Source: Doris montereyensis | Lineage: Eukaryota > Mollusca > Gastropoda > Nudibranchia > Dorididae | Length of the DNA stretch: 64,000 nt | Assembly: GCA_037039925.1 (NCBI GenBank) | Contig: JAXRKP010002026.1 | Span: 1-64,000 of the forward strand | Direction: 5' to 3' | Part shown: piece by piece, positions 23,201 through 34,937 of the stretch | Numbering within the stretch: position 1 is the stretch's first letter | How the letters are laid out: each line of letters opens with the position of its first letter | Notes under the pieces: model-generated | Seen by the model: only the letters and a program-made list of their open reading frames with translations | Databases searched by the model: none | Told to the model about the DNA's origin: nothing | Position numbers and translations under genes: made by a program

Positions 23201-25865
23201 AAGTAACAACAAAAGAAACCAAACATTTACTCTAGGAAGTAACAACAAAAGAAACCAAACATTTACTCTAGAAGTAACAACAAAAGAAACCAAACATTTA
23301 CTCTAAGAAGTAACAACACAGGCCAAACATTTACTCTAGAACATAACAACAAAAACCAAATATTTACTCTAGGAAGTAACAGTTAAAACCAAACATTTAC
23401 CTAGGAAGTAACAGTTAAAGCCAAATATTTACTCTAGGAAGTAACAGTTAAAGCCAAACATTTACTCTAGGAAGTAACAGTTAAAGCCAAACATTTACTC
23501 TAGCAAGTAACAGTTAAAGCCAAACATTTACTCTAGGAAGTAACAGTTAAAACCCAACATTTACTCTAGGAAGTAACAACAAAAGCAAACATTTACTCTA
23601 GGAAGTAGCAACACAAACCAAACATTTACTCTAGCAAGTAACAACACAAACCAAACATTTACTCTAGGAAGTAACAACACAAGCCAAACATTTACTCTAG
23701 GAAGTAACAACACAAACCAAACATTTACTCTAGGAAGTAGCAACACAAACCAAACATTTACTCTAGGAAGTAGCAACACAAACCAAACATTTACTCTAGA
23801 AGTAACAACACAAACCAAACATTTACTCTAGGAAGTAACAACACAAACCAAACATTTACTCTAGGAAGTAACATTTACTTTAACAACACAAACCAAACAT
23901 TTACTCTAGGAAGTAACAAAACAAACCAAACATTTACTCTAGGAAGTAACAACAATAGAAACCAAACATTTACTCTAGAAGTAACAACAAAAGAAACCAA
24001 ACATTTACTCTAGGAAGTAACAACAATAGAAACCAAACATTTACTCTAGGAAGTAACAACAAAAGAAACCAAACATTTACTCTAGGAAGTAACAACAATA
24101 GAAACCAAACATTTACTCTAGGAAGTAACAACAATAGAAACCAAACATTTACTCTAGGAAGTAACAACAATAGAGACCAAACATTTACTCTAGGAAGTAA
24201 CAACAATAGAAACCAAACATTTACTCTAGGAAGTAACAACAATAGAAACCAAACATTTACTCTAGGAAGTAACAACAATAGAAACCAAACATTTACTCTG
24301 GAAGTAACAACAATAGGAACCAAACATTTACTCCAGGAAGTAACAGTTAAAGCCAAACATTTACTCTAGGAAGTAACAGTTAAAGCCAAACATTTACTCT
24401 AGGAAGTAACAACAATAAAACCAAATATTTACTCTAGGAAGTAACAACAATAGAAACCAAATATTTACTCTAGGAAGTAACAACAATACAAACCAAACAT
24501 TTACTCTAGGAAGCAACAACACAAACCAAATATTTACTCTAGGAAGTAGCAACAATAGAAACCAAATATTTACTCTAGGAAGTAGCAACAATAGAAACCA
24601 AATATTTACTCTAGAAGTAGCAACAATAGAAACCAAACATTTACTCAAGGAAGTAACAACAATAGAAACCAAATATTTACTCTAGGAAGTAACAACAACA
24701 GAAAACCAAATATTTACTCTAGAAGTAACAACAAAAGAAACCAAACATTTACTCTAGAAGTAACAACAAAAGAAACCAAACATTTACTCTAGGAAGTAAC
24801 AACAAAAGAAACCAAACATTTACTCTAGGAAGTAACAACAAAAGAAACCAAACATTTACTCTAGGAAGTAACAACAAAAGAAACCAAACATTTACTCTAG
24901 GAAGTAACAACAAAAAGAAACCAAACATTTACTCTAAGAAGTAACAACACAGGCCAAACATTTACTCTAAGAACATAACACAGGCCAAACATTTACTCTA
25001 GAAGTAACAGTTAAAACCAAACATTTACTCTAGGAAGTAACAGTTAAAACCAAACATTTACTCTAAGAAGTAACAACAAAAGCAAACATTTACTCTAGAA
25101 GTAACAACAAAACCAAACATTTACTCTAGAAGTAACAACACAAACCAAACATTTACTCTAGGAAGTAACAACACAAACCAAACATTTACTCTAGGAAGTA
25201 ACAACACAAACCAAACATTTACTCTAGGAAGTAGCAACACAAACCAAACATTTACTCTAGAAGTAACAACACAAACCAAACATTTACTCTAGGAAGTAAC
25301 AACACAAACCAAACATTTACTCTAGGAAGTAACAACACAAACCAAACATTTACTCTAGGAAGTAACAACACAAACCAAACATTTACTCTAGGAAGTAACA
25401 ACACAAACCAAACATTTACTCTAGGAAGTAACAGTTAAAACCAAACATTTACTCTAGGAAGTAACAGTTAAAGCCAAAGATTTACTCTAGGAAGTAACAG
25501 TTAAAGCCAAACATTTACTCTAGGAAGTAACAGTTAAAGCCAAATATTTACTCTAGGAAGTAACAGTTAAAGCCAAACATTTACTCTAGGAAGTAACAGT
25601 TAAAGCCAAACATTTACTCTAGGGAAGTAACAACACAAAGCCAAACATTTACTCTAGAAGACAGTAACAACACAAACCAAACATTTACTCTAGGAAGTAA
25701 CAACACAAACCAAACATTTACTCTAGGAAGTAACAACACAAACCAAACATTTACTCTAGGAAGTAACAACACAAACCAAACATTTACTCTAGGAAGTAGC
25801 AACACAAACCAAACATTTACTCTAGGAAGCAGGAACACAAACCAAACATTTACTCTAGGAAGTAA
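20215..25865. repeat. 33-bp minisatellite, subfamily II (largest array)
   Basis: About 170 units of AAGTAACAACACAAACCAAA plus CATTTACTCTAGG. Variant types include CAATAGAAACC, CGAAAGACAAACG and CAGTTAAAGCC, which come in local blocks. Minus-strand open frames of up to 150 codons (LLLPRVNVWFV repeated) are artefacts of an 11-codon period. Confidence 0.97.
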
Positions 25866-26232
25866 CAATGACAACCAAACACATATTCTAGAAAGTAACA
25901 ATGAAAACCAAACATTTATTCTAGAAAGTAACAATGAAAACAAAACACATATTCTAGAAAGTAACAATGAAAACCAAACACATATTCTAGAAAGTAACAA
26001 TGAAAACAAAACACATATTCTAGAAAGTAGCAATGAAAACAAAACACATATTCTAGAAAGTAACAATGAAAACTAAACACATATTCTAGAAAGTAGCAAT
26101 GAAAACCAAACACATATTCTAGAAAGTAACAATGAAAACCAAAGACATATTCTAGAAAGTAGCAATGAAAACCAAACACATACTGTAAAAAGTAACAATG
26201 AAAACCAAACACATATTCTAGGAATTAACAAT
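25866..26232. repeat. 33-bp minisatellite, subfamily III
   Basis: About 11 units of CTAGAAAGTAACAATGAAAA plus CCAAACACATATT. It is a continuation of the same ancestral unit with diagnostic changes. Confidence 0.95.
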
Positions 26233-26244
26233 GAAAATAGTCTG

Positions 26245-27358
26245 GTGTGTAGGTTGGTACTCAAGTAATCTGGTATGTAGTTTGGTTGTCAAGTAGTCTA
26301 TGTAGGTAGGTTGCAGGTAGGTTGTTGTCAAGTAGTCTGGTGTGTAGGTTGGTTGTCAAGTAGTCTGGTATGTAGGTTGGTTGTCAAGTAGTGGTTGTCA
26401 AGTAGTCTGGTGTGTAGGTTGGTTGTCAAGTAGTCTTGTATGTAGGTTGGTTGTAGTCTGGTCTATGTAGGTTGGTTGTCAAGTAGTCTGGTATGTAGGT
26501 TGGTTGTCAAGTAGTCTGGTGTGTAGGTTGGTTGTCTGTAGTCTGTATGGTTGGTTGTCAAGTAGTCTGGTGTGTAGGTTGGTTGTCAAGTAGTCTGGTA
26601 TGTAGGTTGGTTGTCAAGTAGTCTGGTATGTAGGTTGGTTGTCAAGTAGTCTGGTATGTAGGTTGGTTGTCAAGTAGTCTGGTATGTAGGTTGGTTGTCA
26701 AGTAGTCTGGGTGTAGGTTGGTTGTCAAGTAGTCTGGTGTGTAGGTTGGTTGTCAAGTAGTCTGGTATGTAGGTTGGTTGTCAAGTAGTCTGGTGTGTAG
26801 GTTGGTTGTCAAGTAGTCTGGTGTGTAGGTTGGTTGTCAAGTAGTCTGGTGTGTAGGTTGGTTGTCAAGTAGTCTGGTGTGTAGGTTGGTTGTCAAGTAG
26901 TCTGGTATGTAGGTTGGTTGTCAAGTAGTCTGGTATGTAGGTTGGTTGTCAAGTAGTCTGGTGTGTAGGTTGGTTGTCAAGTAGTCTGGTGTGTAGGTTG
27001 GTTGTCAAGTAGTCTGGTGTGTAGGTTGGTTGTCAAGTAGTCTGGTAGGTTGGTTGTAGGTTGGTTGTCAAGTAGTCTGGTGTGTAGGTTGGTTGTCAAG
27101 TAGTCTGGTGTGTAGGTTGTTTGTCAAGTAGTCTGGTGTGTAGGTTGGTTGTCAAGTAGTCTGGTGTGTAGGTTGGTTGTCAAGTAGTCTGGTGTGTAGG
27201 TTGGTTGTCAAGTAGTCTGGTGTGTAGGTTGGTTGTCAAGTAGTCTGGTGTGTAGGTTGGTTGTCAAGTAGTCTGGTGTGTAGGTTGGTTGTCAAGTAGT
27301 CTGGTGTGTAGGTTGGTTGTCAAGTAGTCTGGTGTGTAGGTTGGTTGTCAAGTAGTCG
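26245..27358. repeat. Minisatellite, 28-bp unit, G/T-rich
   Basis: About 39 copies of TAGTCTGGTGTGTAGGTTGG plus TTGTCAAG. Unlike its neighbours it is G/T-rich on the plus strand. It ends sharply at CAAGTAGTCGTC. Confidence 0.97.
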
Positions 27359-27734
27359 TCTCCAAGGCAAGAACGTCATTGGACGTCTTAATTCTTCTGT
27401 TTACAGGCGTGTGTTGCATGCATGTGTATATAGAGAATACACTTTTGAATACATATTATAATCCAGATTTTAGAGTTTGTTTTAAATATTAAATCTAGAT
27501 ACATATTATACAAAAGGGAGATTTTTAGATTTTAACTCAGTGATAACTATCTAGATACATACGTTTTTATTGCTTGATTGTCGGTTTTTAAAAAAGATAA
27601 ATAAAATAATATATGGAACTAGGTAGAACCTGTATCTATTTGAATAATTGGCTTTAAAATTACAATCATGATTGCAATGATGTTCGGTACGCAAATAGTA
27701 ACATTTCTTTGTGTCGACATTTCCATTCCCCAAG
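27359..27734. other. 3' end of the giant intron; no other feature
   Basis: AT-rich intron sequence ending in a pyrimidine tract and the AAG acceptor of exon A1. The region from about 27640 recurs before A2, A3 and A4, so it belongs to the duplicated block. Confidence 0.6.
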
Positions 27735-28010
27735 TCCTAAGGCAGGTAGACGTCACAGATGACCAGGGCAACATCATCACGTCCATCATTGGAGTGGCCG
27801 ACACGGTATTGGATCTGAGATGTGTGGTCACTCTCTTTCCTGGTGTCCCTGAAGAGTTCTCTTACACTTGGCAAAACCGATTTGGAAACAATCTCAGCTC
27901 CACTAATGTCTTGTCAATACCTGTGCTCGCAGGACCAGATCTCACCTTTAAGTGTATAGTACGGCTTGGCAGCCACACACTGTTCAGGGAGGTTACAGTC
28001 AACATACTAG
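27735..28010 (+). CDS. Ig exon A1
   Basis: Type A Ig domain, 276 nt, phase 1-1. Acceptor TCCCCAAG ends at 27734; donor CTAG|GTACGT. Residues in order: VLRQVDVTDDQGNIIT, B-strand LDLRC (Cys30), a PGVPEEF loop, C-strand SYTWQNRFG (Trp46), F-strand LTFKCIVRLGSH (Cys74), G-strand EVTVNIL. The 44-residue Cys spacing fits a compact I/C2-like Ig fold. The frame is open throughout. It differs from A2-A4 in the middle (QNRFGNNLSSTNVL against ENRIGNNVGSTSLL) and carries a possible N-glycosylation site, NLS, that they lack. Confidence 0.85.
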
Positions 28011-28695
28011 GTACGTTGGGATGGGACTTTCATTCAAGCTGAAAGTATTCAAATAATTCAGATTATAAAATTATACTATTTCTAGGAAGAACAAAATGTA
28101 ACCCAAAAAATTGATTAGAATGTTTCACACATCTTTGATAAAACAAGAAATAAATTTTTGTTTTGTGTTTTGACCCTACCGAAAGTAGATCTAAATGCTA
28201 GGTGAAAATCAGAGGTAGACGAGATCAATTACGTATCCATTTTATATGTGATAGCATTGTCTGAGACTACGGTTTGCTAAATTGTACAAAACTACAATTG
28301 ACTCACTTTAATACTTTGATTTACATATCACGTAGTGTTTGTTTGATTTGAGGATATGGAAGAAAATCGCAGACAGTCACGTTAATAAATAGCAAGCTAA
28401 AAGGACATTAAAGATTGTATTGAAATATAGAAATATAAGTTAACGCTGATTTACAATTACACAATACAACCCAAACGAATTTAAATATCAAGTCACACCA
28501 AATATCGTTCACGAATGATCATATCTGCAGGAATAAAACATCCAAATATTCCTGGAAGTATAGAAATACATAAAACAGACTTAGATTATCAAGGTACAGT
28601 TAAAATTAATCCTTTTAGAGCAGTATTTCTGATAATAATTTCCTATAGTCGTAGTGACACACATCAAACATATCTATATTATAATGAAACAACAA
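28011..28695 (+). other. Intron A1-B1-1, empty SINE site and a possible minor exon
   Basis: Block-specific intron. At 28127-28140 it holds the uninterrupted counterpart of the site where copies 2-4 carry a SINE. At 28532-28594 a 63-nt phase-1 open segment is flanked by CTGCAG and GTACAG and reads GIKHPNIPGS then DLDYQ. It is described under findings and not counted as an exon. Confidence 0.5.
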
Positions 28696-29395
28696 CTTCT
28701 AGGAAACAGTGTTACCATGGTCACATTTCTCGTAACCAGTGTTACAAAGGCCTCATTTCTCATAAACAGTGCTACAAAGGCCTCATTTCTCATAAACAGT
28801 GCTACAAAGGCCTCATTTCTCAGAATGGGTGTTACTAAGGCCTCGTTTCTCATAAACAGTAATACAAAGGACTCATTTTTAATGAATAGTATTACAAAGG
28901 GCTCATTTCTCAGAATGGGAGTTACCATGGCACATTTCTCATAAATGGTATTATCAAGACCACATTTTTATGAATGGTGTGACAATGCCAACAGTTCTGA
29001 TAAAAGGTGTCACCAAGGTTACATTTTATGAACGGTGTTACCATGACCACATTTCCAATAAAGTGTTTTATTATGGCTACATTTCTAATAAACGTCGTCA
29101 TTATGGCTACATATCTAATAAACGTCGTCATTTTGGCTACATGTCTAATAAACGATATTATTATGCCTACATTTCTAATAAATGGTGTTATTATGGCTAC
29201 ATGTTTAATAAACGATGTTATTATGGCTACATATCTAATAAACGGTGTTATTATGGCTACATTTGTAATAAACGGTGTTATTATGGCTACATTTGTAATA
29301 AACGGTGTTATTATGGCTACATTTGTAATAAACGGTGTTTATATGATCACAGTTTTCTATAAATGGTGTTACCACGGCCACATTTCTTAAAGATT
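28696..29395. repeat. 30-bp minisatellite in block 1
   Basis: Begins with units like TCTCATAAACAGTGCTACAA (plus AGGCCTCATT) and passes into TCTAATAAACGGTGTTATTA (plus TGGCTACATA). The period of 10 codons keeps several frames open on both strands. The same array recurs in blocks 2-4 with different lengths. Confidence 0.95.
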
Positions 29396-29458
29396 GTGTT
29401 ACCATGTCCACAGAGAAACCAATGTTATTTCTTTTTGATTGATTTTTTTCTTGTATAG

Positions 29459-29546
29459 TTCTAGAGTCTCCGTTGCTGTTTGTCAGAGGATCTGCAATAA
29501 CTTCTGGTTTGTCATACGATCAAAACTATGAGCTGGTATGTGATGC
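29459..29546 (+). CDS. Ig exon B1-1
   Basis: 88 nt, phase 1 to 2. Acceptor TTTTTTTCTTGTATAG, donor GC|GTAAGT. Reads VLESPLLFVRGSAITSG then LSYDQNYELVCDA, giving the A and B strands and Cys28 of a type B Ig domain. Nearly identical copies stand at 34658, 39860 and 44305. Confidence 0.85.
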
Positions 29547-30370
29547 GTAAGTAAAACATGCAAGATACATTGCAGTTGCTTAAAAAAATTGAAAGGGTTT
29601 ACAGCAATAAAATTCTTTCAAACAATTGAATTTATGTTGTCATGGAGCCTCAAAATGCTATGTTCTGGTTATTTTGGGATGTTGTCTGCAGCTGTTCTTC
29701 TTACTGTTGTTGTTGTTGTTGTTGTTGTAGTTGTTGTTGTTGTTGTTGTTGTTAGTGATCCATGAGCATTTTTCCTTTGACCTTTCCTCCATATGCCATG
29801 TAAAGGCATTGACAACTATTTTCACTTGTAGATAGTTGCATATAAAATACTCTAGCCAGCGGAATTTTTCAGGGAGTAGAGTGTCTCTTTGCATTAGGAT
29901 GCAATCTCTTCCATTCCTTTTGTTTTCATTATTTCAATAACAGTGTCTCTTTAACATGGTATTGAATATCATAATAGTTAGATGCTTTGCCCCGGGGAAT
30001 TTCGCTGAACCTAGTGCCATGTCAGTTTCTCACTTCCAGTCTTTTTCTAGAGTTACGCCCCGGAACATTGATGCATTGTGGGTATGTCCAGTTGCTTGAT
30101 TTTCTTTCTTCTTTTGTGTCTTCTAGTCTCGCTCAAGGTAAACGAGCATGTATTGAGTTTGCTCCGATTTCTTCGTTTTCAGAGATAATGATATGTAAGC
30201 ATTCTTTTCTCCCGACGAATTTAGATATAAAATTCGGCTTCATATCCTGATTATCACATTTCAATTAATTTAAACATTGAAAGTTATTTTCTCCGATATG
30301 CAAAATATAGCCATTAATTTTTTATATCAATGTATGTTGAGGTATGGTATAATTATTCTGTCTATTATAG
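29547..30370. other. Intron B1-1/B2-1 with (TTG)n microsatellite
   Basis: AT-rich intron shared by all four recent blocks. A TTG/GTT microsatellite lies at about 29706-29755; it is shorter in the later blocks. Small open frames here (for example 87 codons from 29987) are conserved only because the block was duplicated recently; they have no recognisable domain. Confidence 0.7.
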
Positions 30371-30554
30371 AGGAGGCATTGCGTCAAATGTATCGCTCCA
30401 ATACGAAGTTTTCAAAGATGACTTCAGCATTGGAGTCAACAGTAGTGACGTTTCCATAATTACTGGTGACGTCATGGACAATATGTACACGTGCAAGACT
30501 GTGTATCGAATGGCTACCTCCCCGCCAGCAATACAATAATTACGTCATTTAACG
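30371..30554 (+). CDS. Ig exon B2-1, one-base deletion
   Basis: Acceptor CTGTCTATTATAG; donor AACG|GTAAGG. Reads GGIASNVSLQYEVFKDD, then VNSSDVSIITGDVMDN, then MYTCKTVYRMATSP. At 184 nt it lacks one C from the C run near 30520-30524 (CTCCCCGCC against CTCCCCCGCC in copies 2-4). Downstream the frame shifts, so the SFNG end is lost. Tyr in LQYE replaces the C-strand Trp; Cys71 is in YTC. Possible N-glycosylation sites are NVS and NSS. Confidence 0.8.
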
Positions 30555-32398
30555 GTAAGGCTAAGACAGCAATTGATCTTTTATTTTCTGAGATAAGATG
30601 GATAAGAAGATAGATTTATGTGTTTCTGTCTGGCTTTTAGAGTTAACTCATACAAATTGTGTCTATTTTTCTCTTTGACAATTGTAAGGTTTGTTTAATT
30701 CATTCAGCTTATGTAATGTTTATTATATTTTATTTTGTTAAGGGTGTATTTAATTCAATTGGGACATCGAATCTTTATTACGATTGATTTCGTTGGGAAT
30801 GTCCTTAATGTGGATGTAGTATGATTGATTTCTTTGGGGGTTTCTTTAATTCAATTGGAATACGGAAGGTTTCTTATGTTTGATTTTGTGGGGGGGTTCT
30901 TTAATTCAATTGGGATACGGAAGGCTCGTTATTTTTGATGTTTTATTTCGCTGGTGGTTTTTTTTATTCAATTGCGATATGGAATGTTTATATGTTTCAT
31001 TTCCTTTAGGGGTTTCTTTAATTCAATCGGGGTGTGGAAAGTTTATTATGTTTGATTTCCTTTAGGGGTTTCTTTAATTCAATTGGGATGTGCACGGTTT
31101 ATTTTCCTTTAGGGTTTTTTAAAATTCAAATGGGATATGGAAGCTTTATTAAGTTTGATTTCCTTTAGGGGTTTCTTTAATTCAATTGGGATATGGAAGG
31201 TTTATTATCTTTGATTTCCTTTTGGGTTTGTGTTTTTAATTAAATTGGGATGTGGAAGGACTATTATATTTGATTTTGTTGGGGGTTTCTATAATTCAAT
31301 GTGGTTTTGAATGCTTTTGTCTTTGATTTCCTTTAGGTTTTTTTTAATTCAATCTGGTTTTGAAGGCTTTTTGTCTTTGATTTCCTTGGGGTTTTTTTTA
31401 ATTCAATCTGGTTTTGAAGGCTTTTTGTCTTTGATATCCTTGGGGTTTTTTTTAATTCAATCTGGTTTGAAGGCTTTTTGTCTTTGATTTCCTTGGGGTT
31501 TTTTTTAATTCAATCTGGTTTTGAAGGCTTTTTGTCTTTGATTTCCTTGGGGTTTTTTTAATTCAATGTGGTTTTGAAGGCTTTTTGTTTTTGATTTCCT
31601 TGGGTTTTTAAAATTCAATCTGGTTTTGAAGGCTTTTTGTCTTTGATTTCCTTGGGTTTTTTTTAATTCAATGTGGTTTTGAAGGCTTTTTGTCTTTGAT
31701 TTCCTTGGGGGTTTTTTAATTCAATGTGGTTTTGAAGGCTTTTTGTTTTTGATTTCCTTGAGGTTTTTTTAATTCAATCTGGTTTTGAAGGCTTTTTGTC
31801 TTTGATTTCCTTTGGGGGTTTTTTTAATTCAATGTGGTTTTGAAGGCTTTTTGTCTTTGATTTCATTGGGGTTTTTTTAATTCAATCTGGTTTTGAAGGC
31901 TTTTTGTCTTTGATTTCCTTGGGGTTTGTTATGAACCGTCAGTGGCATCGGTGGCCGTGCCGTAAGACTGCTAAATTGAGGATCGTGAAATCCGGGTTCA
32001 AGACGATGATATTGTTACATACCGGCATTCTTTTCATTTGAAAGCAGGTTGTGTAATAACGACAAAATTCAAATTTCCCCTTTGACTGCGTATTTTTGAT
32101 TTGAAAAGAGTAAACTTTTAATACATATTATAATTCAGATTTTAGATTTCGTGTTAGAAATTAAATCTTCATACATAATATTCTGATATTTATGCTTGCT
32201 AAATACACACACAGTTGATCTCTACATTGTGGATTCTAGATTATATAGAATAATATAATATGGAACTAGATAGAACTTGTATCTATTTGAATAATTGCTT
32301 TGAAACAGCAATTATTCAAATCTTTTGACGAATGATTGCATTGAACTTCATTACGCAAATAGTAACATTTCTTTGTGTCGACATTTCCATTCCCCAAG
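30555..32398. repeat. Intron with about 54-58 bp minisatellite and a tRNA-like element (block 1)
   Basis: From about 30730 come units GGGGTTTCTTTAATTCAATT, then after about 31270 tighter units with GAAGGCTTTTTGTCTTTGAT and TTTTTAATTCAATCTGG, to 31927. A tRNA-like sequence at about 31940-32010 follows (GGTGGCCGTGCCGTAAGACT and CCGGGTTCAAGAC as box A and B). The last 370 bases are AT-rich with no other feature. Confidence 0.85.
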
Positions 32399-32673
32399 TC
32401 CTAAGCCAGGTAGACGTCACAGATGACCAGGGCAACATCATCACGTCCATCATTGGAGTGGCCGACACGGTATTGGATCTGAGATGTGTGGTTACTCTCT
32501 TTCCTGGTGTCCCTGAAGAGTTCTCTTACACTTGGGAAAACCGAATTGGAAACAATGTCGGTTCCACTAGTCTCTTGTCGATATCTGTGCTCGCAGGACC
32601 AGATCCCACCTTTAAGTGTATAGTACGGCTTGGCAGCCACACACTGTTCAGGAGGTTACAGTCAACATACTAG
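32399..32673 (+). CDS. Ig exon A2, one-base deletion
   Basis: Type A Ig domain with the same acceptor and donor as A3 and A4. Reads VLSQVDVTDDQGNIIT, LDLRC, SYTWENRIG, TFKCIVRLGSHTL. It is 275 nt because one G is missing at about 32651 (TTCAGGAGG against TCAGGGAGG), which shifts the frame in the last nine codons (G-strand). Apart from that it is almost identical to A3 and A4. Confidence 0.82.
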
Positions 32674-33560
32674 GTACGTCGTGATGGGTCTTGCATTACA
32701 GCTGAAAGTATTCAAGTAACTCAGATAATAAGATAATATATTGCCAGGAAGAGCAATACGTAACCTCAAAATTGACTAGAATGTTTAACAGATCTTTAGT
32801 AGAAAAAACAAAAGTTCTTTCAAGGCGCTTAAAGCCTATAGAGCAGGAGCTTATCCCGGTTTCAATAGCGTGAAACGGAACAAGTGACAATAATCACCTC
32901 TTAACCAGGACCCTAGTCTGACGCAGGTTATATTTACTCCCAAGCTAGTAGTGCTTGTATCCATTTGCACCTGGGTAGAGTGGGGGAAATGCGTGTTAAG
33001 TATCTTTTACAGATCTTTGGTAAAACAAGTTTTGTGTTTTTGACCTGCCGGAGGTAGATCTAAATGCTAGATGAAAATTGGAGGTAGACGAGACCAATTA
33101 CGTATTCATTTTATATGTGATAGCATTGTCTGAGACAGTCAAGTTAATAAACAGCAAGCTAAAAGGACATTAAAGATTGAATTGAAATATAGAAATTTAA
33201 GTTAATGCTGGTTTACAATTACACAACACAGCCCAAACGATTTTGAATATCAAGTCACACTAAATATCTTTCACGAATAATCATATCTGCAGGAATAAAA
33301 CATCCAAATGTTCCTGGAAGTATAGAAATACATAAAACAGACTTAGATTATCAAGTTACGGTTAAAATGAATACTTTTAGAGCAGTATTTCTGATAATAC
33401 TTTCCTATAGTCGTAGTGACACACAGCAGACATATCTATATTATAAAGCAAAACTAACAGCTGTAGGGAAAATGAATGCTTTCAGAGCTGTATTTCTGAT
33501 GATACCTTCCTATAGTCGTAGTGACACACATCAGACATATCTATATTATAATGAAACAAC
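32674..33560. other. Intron A2-B1-2, first part, carrying a SINE
   Basis: Duplicated intron with a SINE insertion (listed separately) and a two-copy repeat of about 108 bp (about 33360-33560) containing TATAGTCGTAGTGACACAC. Confidence 0.6.
32802..33008 (-). mobile_element. 5'-truncated SINE with target-site duplication (block 2)
   Basis: Minus-strand copy of the SINE body seen at 15999-16275 (CACCCAGGTGCAAAT, GGTCCTGGTTAAGAGGTGA, GAAACCGGGATAAGC) without the tRNA head. It is flanked by ACAGATCTTTAGTA (32788-32801) and ACAGATCTTTGGTA (33009-33022), a 14-bp target-site duplication with one mismatch. Block 1 has a single uninterrupted copy of this target. Confidence 0.8.
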
Positions 33561-34600
33561 AACTTCTAGAAAACAGTGTACCATGGCCACATTTCTCATA
33601 AGCAGTCTTACAAAGGCCTCATTTCTCGTAAACATTGTTACAAAGGCCTCATTTCTCACAATGGGTGTTACTAAGGCCTCGTTTCTCATAAACAGTAATA
33701 CAAAGGACTCATTTTTAATGAACAGTATTACAAAGGGCTCATTTCTCAGAATGGGAGTTACCATGGCCACATTTCTCATAAATGGTATTATCAAGACCAC
33801 ATTTTTTATGAATGGTGCGACAATGCCAACAGTTCTGATAAAAGGTGTCACCAAGTTACATTTTATGAACGGTGTTACCATAGCCACATTTCCAATAAAG
33901 TGTTTTATTATGGCTACATTTCTAATAAACGTCGTCATTATGGCTACATGTCTAATAAACGGTGTTATTATGGCTACGTTTTTAATAAACGGCGTTATTA
34001 CGGCTACATTTCTAATAAACGTCGTCATTATGGCTACATGTCTAATAAACGATATTATCATGCCTACATTTCTAATAAACGTCGTCATTATGGCTACATG
34101 TCTAATAAACGATATTATTATGCCTACATTTCTAATAAACGATATTATTATGGCTACATTTCTAATAAACGGTGTTATTATGGCTACATGTCTAATAAAC
34201 GATGTTATTATGGCTACATGTTTAATAAACGATGTTATTATGGCTACATGTTTAATAAACGGTGTTATTATGGCTACATATCTAATAAACGGTGTTATTA
34301 TGGCTACATATCTAATAAACGGTGTTATTATGGCTACATATCTAATAAACGATGTTATTATGGCTACATATCTAATAAATGGTGTTATTATGGCTACATA
34401 TCTAATAAACGATGTTATTATGGCTACATATCTAATAAACGGTGTTATTATGGCTACATATCTAATAAACGGTGTTATGGCTACATATCTAATAAACGGT
34501 GTTATTATGTTATTATACATTTGTAATAAACGGTGTTTACATGGCCACAGTTTTCTATAAATGGTGTTACCACGGCCACATTTCTTAAAAATTGTGTTAC
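33561..34600. repeat. 30-bp minisatellite in block 2 (longest version)
   Basis: Same two unit types as in block 1. It gives a 397-codon plus-strand and a 324-codon minus-strand open frame that overlap; both are repeat translations with an intron upstream. About 34 units. Confidence 0.95.
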
Positions 34601-34657
34601 CATGTCCACAGAGAAACCAATGTTATTTCTTTTTTGATTGATTTTTTTCTTGTATAG

Positions 34658-34745
34658 TTCTAGAGTCTCCGTTGCTGTTTGTCAGAGGATCTGCAATAAC
34701 TTCTGGTTTGTCATACGATCAAAACTATGAGCTGGAATGTGATGC
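34658..34745 (+). CDS. Ig exon B1-2
   Basis: 88 nt, phase 1 to 2, same junctions as B1-1. Reads VLESPLLFVRGSAITSG and LSYDQNYELECDA. The frame is intact; Cys28 is present. Confidence 0.85.
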
Positions 34746-34903
34746 GTAAGTAAAACATGCAAGATACATTGCAGTTGCTTAAAAAAGTTGAAAGGGTTTA
34801 CAGCAATAAAATTCTTTCAAACAATTGAATTTATGTTGTCATGGAGCCTCAAAATGCTATGTTCTGGTTATTTTGGGATGTTGTCTGCAGCTGTTCTTGT
34901 TAC

Positions 34904-34937
<34 letters not shown>

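Noticed and set aside
20190..26212. Minus-strand open frames of up to 150 codons with an 11-residue repeat (LLLPRVNVWFV)
   Set aside because: Produced by the 33-bp minisatellite; frames begin and end at units with single-base changes, and there is no start or domain.
18546..27358. CRISPR-like array (short regular units)
   Set aside because: Units are directly adjacent without unique spacers and the setting is eukaryotic; ordinary minisatellite.
27395..27440. Extra exon after CTGTTTACAG at about 27405
   Set aside because: The acceptor looks good, but a stop follows quickly and there is no matching exon before A2-A4.
33367..34560. 397-codon plus-strand and 324-codon minus-strand open frames with 10-residue repeats
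   Set aside because: They come from a 30-bp period that has no stop in several frames on both strands; the region lies between the A2 donor and the B1-2 acceptor, and lengths differ between blocks.
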